Assembly: GCA_001599595.1 (NCBI GenBank)
Contig: BCHH01000007.1
Coordinates: 910,118 to 974,117 of the forward strand
DNA: 64,000 bases
Source: Beverwykella pulmonaria
Lineage: Eukaryota; Ascomycota; Dothideomycetes; Pleosporales; Melanommataceae
Direction of reading: 5' to 3'
The notes under the pieces were generated by a model, which searched no databases, was not told the origin of the DNA, and was given only the letters and a program-made list of their open reading frames with translations. The translations under genes were made by a program, and so were the position numbers. The stretch's first letter is position 1, and every line of letters begins with the position of its first letter. Positions 55,285 through 64,000 of the stretch are shown piece by piece.

Positions 55285-57639
55285 GATAGTCGTTATAGGG
55301 GGGTTTACATAAGGATAAAAAATTACATGGGTAAAAAAAGCAAGGGCAACACGGACAAGATCAACAGCAGAGGCAAAGGGATGAGCGGACACTGCTTTAA
55401 ATCTGGGGCAGCTGCCTTCCCAGATGTGTGGAATCCATGTTTAGAAAATGGGTAAGCTACCGATCATCGCATGGCATGCCCAGCGTATCGGTAGCATGGG
55501 TACCCAAGGGGTTGGCTCCCGTGTGCATGCCCATTCTGTTCACGAGCTGGCTTCATGGGTGCAGGTATCAGAGCCAGCCGAAAATGGAGCATGTTTTATG
55601 ATGATGATCAGCGACAAACAGGCATTCTAAGAAGCGATGTCGAGATTGCGCACTGCACGAAGATCCAACCGGTCGCTTGTAAGATTTCTTTGGGTTTATA
55701 TCCGATGGGTTCTCCCGGCCTTCTCCCGTGCTAGGAGGAGGGTAGAAAGTCGCTAATCGGAACGGCTAAAGTTTATTTGAGTGCTAGTCGGACCGGACAC
55801 GCACCATCATGGGTAAGTGACACAACGCGAGTAAGAGCGTGGAAAGAGAGCGATGTGACGCCCTTAGGATAGAGAAGTTGAAACGTGTGCATGGAGTACC
55901 GGTCATGGAGTGAAAGAAGCTGCTTGCCAGGTCGAACCACACCGCCTCCTCAAAACTTCACGTCATCTGCATGCCAAACAGTCTTCCGAGAACAGCATTG
56001 CCGTTCTTGCATGCGTCCGCGACATGTTAGCTGTCACCATATTCATCTCCATCACCTGGGCGCAAGTCGAACACATTGACGAAAGTATGAGCTCTTGCCT
56101 TGTCGTCCCACACGCTTGGTTCGGCACGTGGAGCCTTCGTTTTATTCTTTGTAGCGGACGGGGAAGTCGCTCCGCCAAGCCAATCCGCTCCACTTTTCGG
56201 GGAATGTTACCCGTAGGTTGAGAAGTGCTGTATTTTGGCAGAAGCTGAAAACTTAAAGAGCTCGACAGAAAAGATTCGCGGAGTGCAAGGGACAGAAAAA
56301 ACTTGACATGCCTCGTGAACATGCCGTCAGTTCTTTGAGCCCAAGAGAGAAATCAGCCGATTTTCTCGAGTTGTCTGGGCGCCCGTACATCTTCCTTCTT
56401 ATGCCACAACTATAGATTCTTTCTATTCTCACCGTGGGGATAAGAATGAGCAGTATCGAGAAAAGGCAGGGAGCGTATCTGAGTTAGTAAGATATCTTCT
56501 TGTCGGCATGTGGGTCACATGATGAGTCACTTATATGTTTGCTCATGTGACTCACTTCTATGTTTGCTCATATGATTCACCCCGCCCTCGAGCTTATCCC
56601 GTTGTCATTGTAACATTGTCTTCAGGTCCTTTATGCCAGAAATTCTTGCTATCAATATTGCATATTACCCTTAGGAAAGAGTTGAGGACACAAAATATGT
56701 GAATAGGAAAGGAATCACCACAATGAGATAAACGATCACCCAGAGGACTGGGTGCATTACGTCAAACTCCAGTTAAAAACCACATTAGAAAGTTGTCATA
56801 GGATTCAGTGATAGAGAAGTGTCATATTTAGAAGTAAGTCAAGGATTCTAAATGCTTTGATCACGGGTGAGTCTACAAGGCAACATTAACCTGCGCCAGC
56901 CTCGGAGAATTAGTACATGTGCCTTTATACTAGGGGATTAGATTTTGTACCATTGAATATCGACTTCATCGATATCTACTATGAGGTTACTGAAAGGTTC
57001 ACTGTTGGGCCCATATTCACTGGACCGTGATTAGCTCTATGAGAATAGCTGGGGTCCATTAGAATGATACACATAGCAGAGAGCACGATCATGGGCCTAG
57101 ATAATGCTACCCAGCTCATTCCTGATGCGCGAAGGATAGGCCTGAAGGAAAGGGCGGCAGAGGTAGCGAGAGGAAGAAAATCCATGATCAATGGGTCATT
57201 CAGTATCGATGATCAATGCTCCCAGCTACGATGTAAGCATTTTTATGGGCTTTTTTGTCTCTTCTAGCCTTTCTATTGCTCATAAATTAGCCCCATCGTC
57301 TCATTATTCTCCCACTCCGCTGCGATATCCACAGGCATCCTCTGAGCACTATCTCCCATACCCGCATCCAGCCTAATGTCAACTAGTGCCTTGAAACTCT
57401 TCCCCTCTATATCGCTATTGGTCGAGCCATTTACAGCCGTAAAGTTAACCTTGAAGTCTAGGAGGACTAACGTGCAGGACAATCGAGCACGCTACCTCAC
57501 CACTAAAATGCGGCACATTGGCTTTCAACGACTATTCCTCAACCACCAAACATATATAATAAAGGCAAGATACCCCTAGGTATCTTACCTATCAATCAAA
57601 ATTGATTTAAAAGCAAGCGACGAGCTACAAAAACATAAA
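55285..57639. other. Intergenic region, increasingly AT-rich to the right
   Basis: About 2.4 kb without a supported gene. A short direct repeat of about 25 bp (TATGTTTGCTCATRTGA-type) occurs twice at 56533-56581. Small minus-strand frames near 57000-57480 look partly protein-like, but I found no joining intron. Confidence 0.35.
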
Positions 57640-58079
57640 ATGCCCCCAAACGTACGTTCCATTGTCGACTCGCTGGAACAACTTTGCGACGCGATTGTGA
57701 GCCCAACCTAAAAAAGCTTACCAAGATTGAGGGTTTATGTATTGTTGAACACAAACTTAAGCTTTATCCGTGAGAATATGCGCCTAGCCTGAGCGAGGTG
57801 CGGGGTATAGCTAATGAACTACTTGCTGAGTGCGCTGCTGGTGTAAGGAAAGAGATTCCTTTGTTCGCTGGGAGGAAGAGGGAATGTGGCGCACGTGACA
57901 TCGTGTGGTCCTGGCGTTGGAAGCGAGGTGCTAGTCCTAATCAGGCCTAGTGCGCACGCGACTTCGCACTCATAAAAGTAGCCTCCGTAGATTTGCTGAT
58001 TGACCAGCGAAACAACCTCGTTCTACACACAGTCTTTGGTCCAGCACCACATGCCTTACATTTTGTTTCACTCCTTAAC

Positions 58080-59750
58080 CAAATGGCCTTATCAGAACAA
58101 TGGAAAACAGAGTACGTGGGCGGCGCGGATAAAGCTGCACTCACCCAATACATTTTTAAGACAGGACAAACTCTCTCCTAGGACTATAGCAGAGCACTTG
58201 CACAGGCTACCCAAGAGCTAATTGCAGCGTACTAGGGCCCTATAGCTATACAGGGTGTAACTAAACGCGTCTTTGCAGGCGTTAAAGCACGCAATAAAGC
58301 GTCTAGGAACCCTACAGCTAACAAGCCCCCTACCTTTAAGTATCCTTGCAATAACGCCTAGCGTAGCAATACTAGCAACAGCAACTTTAGTAACAGCGCA
58401 TCTTTAGTTATGTCCTATGCTTCTTGCCTTACTAGCAGGAACTCCTATTAACACACTCCCCTAGTTACACACACTAGCAGCTTTAAAGGTTTCCAACCTA
58501 GCAGACTCTTTACACAACTAAATAGCAATAGTAACAACAACAGCAATAGCAATAGCAACTACAACAGTAACAGCAACAGCAATAGCAACAGCAACAACAA
58601 CTACAACAGTAATAGCAATAGCAATAGCAATAACAACAGCAACAGCTTTAATAGTAGTAGTTAAGGTAATAGTCCCTCTGCAGGGTAGTAGGACAAACAT
58701 AACTAGAATAGCTACTTAGAGATCCCTAACAACACTAACTTTAGGGACCCCCTCTATAACTTACAGGAGAAGTTTAAAGAGCTTTAACACATAATACAAA
58801 CAGGTGGCACTTAGCAGCTAAATGCACTAGGACTTATTAACTTTAGGTTGTACAGTATTAAGCGCAAGCAACTATAGTTTAACAGTAACATAGCCTCCTA
58901 CAAGATATTTAAGCACAAGATCTCTAAAGTCTTTTGCAATAAGCCTTTAGCTTTCTACAACAAATATAGCAAGGTTAGCTACATCTTTAACTACCTTAAA
59001 GGTACTGCAATAAGAAATATCTAGCCCTAGTACAATAGTAACAAGGCTGTTTGTACACTCTGCTAGTTTTAGGACTATATAGATGTCTAATTTACTAACT
59101 ATTAGGCTAAATAAAAGGCAATAGATACACTAACTAATTTAAAGCAGCAGCTAAAAGAAGACACCTACATATACTTCCTGCGCGCGCAAGAACTTACTAT
59201 ACATGTAGGACTTAACCTTGTTAATAACAACGTCAAGAAACAGTATTACAAGAATAGCCTCTGTAAAGACCTCTTAAAACACCTTGTTACTACAAATATT
59301 AGCAACACTATAAATAGCTTTTAACATGCTGTAATTATAATAGAAGACAATATAAACTGTTACATTAAGAAGCGTACAGACACCCCTACCCTTACTACTA
59401 CTACAGACTCTCTAAGCAGAGACCTAATAGATTAGACTATATTAGTTAATGCTATTACTACTAGGAACAACTGCAGCAGCAGCAAGCACAACAACAATAA
59501 AGGAAGATACAACAGCAATAGCAGAAATAATAGCAACAGTATTAGTTAGGGTATTAGTTAAGGAGACAGTTAGAACTGTAGTTAGGGCAACAGCAAACGC
59601 GCTAAGTAGGTTTCTTAGGATACACTAAACTAATGTCACAGAAACAACACCTACCTGCGCTGTAGTAGCCTTAATTATTATATTAGCTAGTGTAATCTAC
59701 TCCTTGCTTAAGACCCTAATAGGACCCTACAGATAAATAGTAGCAAGGAA
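58080..59750 (+). pseudogene. Degraded gag
   Basis: Plus-strand translation, with many stops, shows an N-terminal helical stretch (DYSRALAQATQELIAAY), an Asn/Ser-rich microsatellite linker, then a capsid-like part (YNKYSKVSYIFNYLKG, KDLLKHLVTT) and a possible Cys-rich knuckle region near 59630-59700. No intact frame remains. Confidence 0.6.
58520..58665 (+). repeat. AAC/AAT-AGC trinucleotide microsatellite
   Basis: Runs of AAC, AAT and AGC encode an Asn/Ser-only stretch in the gag frame, with TAC interruptions. It is the likely source of the long minus-strand Val/Ile/Ala open frame here, which is an artefact. Confidence 0.8.
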
Positions 59751-59989
59751 GGACAAAACAACAATAGAGAGAGCAATAGAAATAGAGGAAGTAGTAGTTG
59801 CAGCAACTATGTTAATGTTAATCTAGTTAACATTGTGCATATATAGTCTATAGTAGAAGAAGTTAACAAGGATAGCCTTTAGGGAAACACAGTGCTCCTT
59901 ACTTAAGTTGTAGTAAGGAGCTAACTTCTAGCTAGTTTAAGGATAACAATAACATTATAATAGATACTAAAGAGAAGGACAAAGCAGAG

Positions 59990-60720
59990 ACAACATTATT
60001 AACAGAGTAGGAGGAGTTTAAGAAGGAGCACATAACTACAAACCCTTTTACAGTTGACACAATTATTAACAACAACTTAGTTGCTAATACATTAATTAAT
60101 AATAGTTGCCTTGCTAATAGTGTTATTAAATCCTCTTATGTTAGAAGTTACAAGCTAGAGCGCATTACACTACCCTATCTAAAGAAACTAAAAGGCATAG
60201 GTAGCACAGTTTACCTAGTACGCTATTCTGTTAAAGTAGTAACTAATATTAGNAGTTATAAGGAGACAAATTTTTTCTATAAAGTTAACTTTAATCTACT
60301 ATACAACCTTATCTTAGGCTGCCTATAGCTAAAACACAATAATGTTACATTAGCACCTGCAAAAGAGACTATATTTATACACAAAAGTAGTATCTAACTG
60401 TGTAACAGCAGGTTCTAAAAAGAAATAGACATTAACAAAGTTACTGCTGTTGCTATAATCTAACTTTATAACAATAGCTAGGACAAGAAGAAACAGAGGA
60501 ACTAAAGTATACAGGTAGAAGTTTTTACAGCATCTATAGCTAACATTAATAAGGCACTTTAAGGCAAATTAACAACAGATCTATTAACAAAACTACCTAA
60601 TTATTAAGGTTATTGCAATTAGATAGATTAATAGAGTAAAGACCTAGCCAACACCCTACTACCCTACTGCAATAGTGTTAATTATAAGATTAAACTTGTT
60701 AAAGACACCTACAGTATAGA
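59990..60720 (+). pseudogene. Degraded protease/linker region
   Basis: Between gag and reverse transcriptase the frame contains a protease-like stretch (FTVDTIINNNLVANTLIN, where the first Asp/Gly core is altered) and a later LLYNLILGCL block. Stops and an N at 60253 interrupt it. Assignment is by position more than by motif. Confidence 0.45.
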
Positions 60721-60759
60721 AGGCAAACTGCTGTAGGGTCCCCTGTATACTATATTACG

Positions 60760-61420
60760 CAGCAAGCTGCTAGTGCTATGCAAAGAACTTACTAAGTATC
60801 TCTTAAAAGGCTTTATACATGTTAGCAAGTCCCCTACTAGAGTACCTGTCCTGTTTGCTAAAAAGCTAGGTAGAGGACTCTGTTTCTATGTTAATTACTA
60901 CGCCCTTAACACAATTACACATAAGAACTGTTACCTACTTCCCCTTATACAGGAGACTCTAGATTGCATTAGCAAGGCAAAATAGTTTACTAAGCTAGAC
61001 ATTACACACGCCTTCTATTATATCTGCATAGCAGAAGGAGATAAGTAGAAGACAGCCTTTTGCACACAATATAGGTTATATAAATAGCTTGTAGTCCCCT
61101 TTAGCTTAACTAATAGCCTAAGCACGTTCTAAACATACATTAATTATGTGTTGTGGGAATACCTAGACAACTTTGTATTAGCCTACATTAACAACATACT
61201 TATCTTTTTAAGTAGTAGCTTAGTAGATTACTGCAAGAAGGTCTGTAGCATCCTTAACAAACTTGCTAAAGCAAAGCTATACCTAGATATTAACAAATGT
61301 AAATTTAAGACTGCATCTATAAAGTATCTTAGGTTTATTATTAAAGCAGGCAAAGGTATACACATAGACCCTAACAAAGTAAAAGCAATACAAGAATAGG
61401 CTACTCTATTAATAGTTAAA
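60760..61420 (+). pseudogene. Degraded reverse transcriptase
   Basis: Recognisable RT motifs in one frame with stops: SKSPTRVPVLFAKK, LCFYVNYYALN, FTKLDITHAFY, VVPFSLTNSL and the active-site block FVLAYINNILIF. The expected YxDD is YINN (61184-61195), consistent with TpG to TpA (and a further G to A) change, so the enzyme is catalytically dead as well as truncated by stops. Confidence 0.85.
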
Positions 61421-61479
61421 GGCGTATAAGGCTTTATAGGCTTTGCAAACTTCTATTAGCAGTTTATTAAGGACTTTTT

Positions 61480-61990
61480 AAAGATTGTTAACCCCCTAGT
61501 GCAACTTATAGCTAAAAACACAGTTTTCTAATAGACCTTAGAACATGCTATAGCATTTAACAAGCTTAAAAGAATGTTTACAGAAGGACTAGTATTAGCT
61601 AACTTTAATTACAATTACAAAACACGTATCCTTTGTAACTCCTTAGGCTAGTGTATTGGCGTAGTAATAGAACAACTCTAACCTAATAGTACCTAGCGTC
61701 TAGTCTCCTTCTACTCACGCTAATGCTCTACTTATAAAATAAACTACTAGATATATAACAAAGAGCTCCTTGCAGTTATTAAGTCTCTTAAATTCTAGGA
61801 CACACAACTCTGCTTAGTATAGCAGTTTACTATTATTACTAATTATAAGAACTTAGAGTACTTTATAGAACTACGCAAACTTACTAAACATTACGTCTAA
61901 TAGTCTTAATAGCTTTCCTGTTACAACATAACCCTACAACATAAGCTAGGAAAGGATAATATAGTTGCTAACACACTATCCTAACATAAC
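61480..61990 (+). pseudogene. Degraded RNase H
   Basis: Stretches such as NKLKRMFTEGLVLANF, NKELLAVIKSLKF and ITLQHKLGKDNIVANTLS match the Ty3/gypsy RNase H domain. Stops stand in place of Trp and Gln residues. Confidence 0.75.
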
Positions 61991-62345
61991 TAAGACAGAC
62001 CCCTTGTCACGAGAGCGCAGTGTCACAAGGGAACGCGAGATGAACAAACACCAGATTCTCTAGATTGACAGACTACGTACGACTATCGTGATTGTCGAAG
62101 AGGAAAGCTGGAGAACAAAGAAACGATGGGGTGTCTCGGCTATATACTCAGGGATGTGGTCAAGGCGCAGGGGCATGGTCAAGGCGCAGGGGCATGGTCA
62201 AGGCGCAGGGGCATGGTCAAGGCGCAGGGGCATGGCCGCATGGTCAAGGCGCGGAACAGTGGTCAAGGTGCAGGGGCACTCACGCGACAAGCGAGTGTGT
62301 GGCGGGAACGACGGTTACCGTCACACCCCTACAGGGTAACAAATA
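61991..62345 (+). repeat. Unmutated GC-rich block with a 19-bp tandem repeat inside the retroelement
   Basis: From about 61991 the base composition switches abruptly to GC-rich with normal CpA/TpG use, then returns to AT-rich DNA at about 62345. Inside, the unit TGGTCAAGGCGCAGGGGCA occurs four times in a row (62157-62232) and twice more in altered form after an 8-bp break (62241-62278). Long open frames through it in three frames come from the repeat and are not genes. Confidence 0.8.
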
Positions 62346-62451
62346 GTTAGATAATTGCGTCTACTAACTACTTAAACTAGCCTACATTCTAGACAAAGCA
62401 CCTAACATTATTGCTTATGTCTTTACTATAGGAGTTAATAATAGCAATAGT

Positions 62452-62568
62452 TCTAATAGTATTAGTTAAGGTATTAGTCCTAAGGTTAGGTCTAACAGTA
62501 TTAGTTAAAGTATTAGTCCTAAAGTTAGATCTAATAGTATTAGTTAAGGTATTAGTCCTAAGACTAAC
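62452..62568 (+). repeat. 39-bp tandem repeat, three copies, in the degraded integrase leader
   Basis: Three 39-bp units (62452-62490, 62491-62529, 62530-62568), each 13 codons, keep the same reading frame. They differ at 2-5 positions each, as expected for an old repeat that later took RIP changes. Confidence 0.75.
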
Positions 62569-62859
62569 ATCCTAGAGCTTGTCTTAGATAACTAAGCATT
62601 ACACGTTGCTAATCCCTACAACCTAAAGGGTAATATTGCTACTAGACAAGAGTTAGATAACCTTTAGGATAGTGTAATAGCTAAAGACTACGTCTACTAG
62701 AAAATTATTAAGGCTATTAATAACAACTTGCGTTAATTCCCTGCTGCTCTTAAACTTAAAGCCTCTATCTTAGAGTCTAAAGTTGTTAATAGCATAGCCT
62801 ACTACAGAGACTAGAAATAGATCCTAGACAACAAACAACTACGCACAAGCCTTATGTAT

Positions 62860-63880
62860 AGAATACACATAGCAATTAGCATAACACATCTAGGGCCAAA
62901 GGTAACTTACAAGCGCGTCACTAACTATTACTTCTAGCTAGGTATGTCCTTAGATATACAACATCTTACTAATAATTGCAACGTTTGCAACTAAACAAAG
63001 CCCTAGAGGGATAGCAAGCAGGGTTACCTACGCCCTCTTCTAGTCCCTAGTTAAACATAGTGTAAGTTATTAATTAACTTTGTTACAGGTCTCCTGCTAA
63101 GCAACAGCAACACAATTATAATAGTTATTACAGACAGACTAAGTAAATCCACCTTAGTAATTCTGTTGCCAAATATAGAAACAGAGACAGTTTTAAAATA
63201 TTTCCTTCTCTATGTTGCAGGCCCTTATTTCTTACTAGACACTATAGTATTAGATAGAGGAAGTTAGTTTGTTAGCAACCTTTAGTCTTATTTCTGCAAA
63301 ATTACTAGCACAACTAGACAACTATTAACTACCTTCTATTTACAAACTAATAGCTCTACAGAACGCATAAACAGTGTTATAGAAGCTATCCTCTGCGCGG
63401 TTTGTTGCCACAATTAATCTAACTAGTCCTCAAAGTGCTGGATGGTAATAGCCGCTATTAATAGCCACACAGCTTCATCAACTAGCCTTACCCCCTTTTT
63501 TGTTAACCACAGTTACAAAATAGATCTCTCCCAAATAAGTAGTAATTTAAGTAAGAAGGCTGTTCAACAGGAACCCTAAGTAGAAGGGATTGCTAAGCAG
63601 TTGCAAGCTGCAATAGAAGCTGCAGCTGCAGCTATAGCAGCTGCCCAACAGGACTAAGAATACTAGGCGAACAAGCACCAGAAAGAGGCCCCACAATACG
63701 CTAAAGGTAACAAAGTGTGGCTTAATTACAGCAAACATCTTTTAACAAAAGGCCGCCCCTGCAAGAAACTTAATTAGAGAGCTGCCAAGTATACAGTTAC
63801 TAAAGTAGTTACACCATCTGCTATCTAGCTTAACACACCAAAGGGCCTTTATGATGTATTTAATGTTAACTAACTACGCC
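62860..63880 (+). pseudogene. Degraded integrase
   Basis: Visible parts: an HHCC-type zinc finger (HIAISITHLG, then CNVCN), the core with VTGLLLSN, VITDRLSKST, LDRGS, FVSNL and QTNSSTERIN, and a C-terminal domain (VWLNYSKHLLTKGRPCKK). Stops interrupt the frame at several Trp/Gln positions. Confidence 0.8.
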
Positions 63881-63939
63881 TAGCTGTGACAAACCCTTTC
63901 TCAAGTCAGCCCGCAGATAACAGCCAGCCAGATCTAATC

Positions 63940-64000
63940 CAGGTGGACAGCTTTAATAAGTATAAAGTAGAGGAAATAGTAGCAGAAGAACGCAGAGGCT
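63940..64000 (+). pseudogene. Start of a chromodomain at the integrase end
   Basis: The last codons read YKVEEIVAEERRG, the typical start of a chromodomain fused to the integrase of chromoviruses. The rest lies outside the window. Confidence 0.7.

Larger units (their letters stand above)
57640..64000 (+). mobile_element. RIP-degraded Ty3/gypsy LTR retrotransposon (chromovirus), right end outside the window
   Basis: Order gag, protease, reverse transcriptase, RNase H, integrase, chromodomain on the plus strand identifies Ty3/gypsy, and the chromodomain marks a chromovirus. From about 58250 the DNA is very rich in TA and depleted of TG/CA. In-frame stops are TAG or TAA at positions where Trp (TGG) or Gln (CAG/CAA) would be expected, the signature of RIP (C to T in CpA context on either strand). 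The first LTR was not identified, and the 3' LTR lies beyond 64000. The exact left end is uncertain: the stretch 57640-58250 is less mutated and may belong to the element's start or to another sequence. One undetermined base (N) lies at 60253. Confidence 0.85.

Noticed and set aside
58518..58700. A minus-strand frame of Val/Ile/Ala residues
   Set aside because: It is the reverse complement of the AAC/AGC microsatellite in gag and does not code for a protein.
62088..62350. Three overlapping frames of Gly/Gln/Ala/Trp-rich peptide in the GC-rich block
   Set aside because: They arise from the 19-bp tandem repeat, which keeps several frames open by its sequence; no start or family support.
1..64000. 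tRNA genes, rRNA genes and CRISPR arrays
   Set aside because: I scanned for tRNA-like T-loops and for regular spaced repeats and saw none that I could support; a fungal nuclear window would not contain CRISPR.

Overview
This window is nuclear DNA from a filamentous ascomycete (Pezizomycotina, most likely Dothideomycetes). The evidence is short 45-65 bp GT-AG introns, CT-rich leaders, a HET-domain gene, a psi-factor oxygenase, a GH72 glucanosyltransferase, a fungal-rhodopsin membrane protein, and a retrotransposon carrying repeat-induced point mutation (RIP) damage. I spliced the genes by hand, checking phase at every junction.

Layout. 1-9.4 kb: a large disordered Pezizomycotina protein, a thioredoxin with two possible starts, mitochondrial ribosomal protein uS12m, and a small secreted Cys-rich protein. 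9.4-12.75 kb (minus): a 12-exon, apparently intact gene for an 887-residue DDE transposase-like protein. Nearly every one of its introns carries the palindrome AACNNGTT. It lies head to head with URB1. 13-20 kb: URB1 (60S biogenesis) and a disordered protein resembling eIF4E-binding 4E-T. 21-30.7 kb: tyrosinase, NMD3 and ATP25 (divergent, sharing a promoter), a secreted carboxymuconate cyclase-like propeller, and a small secreted orphan. 31.7-39 kb: a HET protein, GH72 (with a GC-AG intron) and a secreted FAD oxidase. 39.2-48.2 kb: a Ppo dioxygenase/P450 fusion, a DUF2235 hydrolase and a DapA-family aldolase. 50-55.3 kb: several small genes (one apparently frameshifted), a secreted Lys/Pro-repeat protein and a rhodopsin-like membrane protein. 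57.6-64 kb: a RIP-degraded Ty3/gypsy chromovirus that runs off the right end. It contains an unmutated GC-rich block with 19-bp tandem repeats.

Housekeeping functions lean to ribosome biogenesis and mitochondrial function (URB1, NMD3, uS12m, ATP25, thioredoxin). The accessory genes are secreted or oxidative enzymes. They do not form an obvious biosynthetic cluster. The most unusual item is the intron-rich DDE gene with its repeated intron motif.
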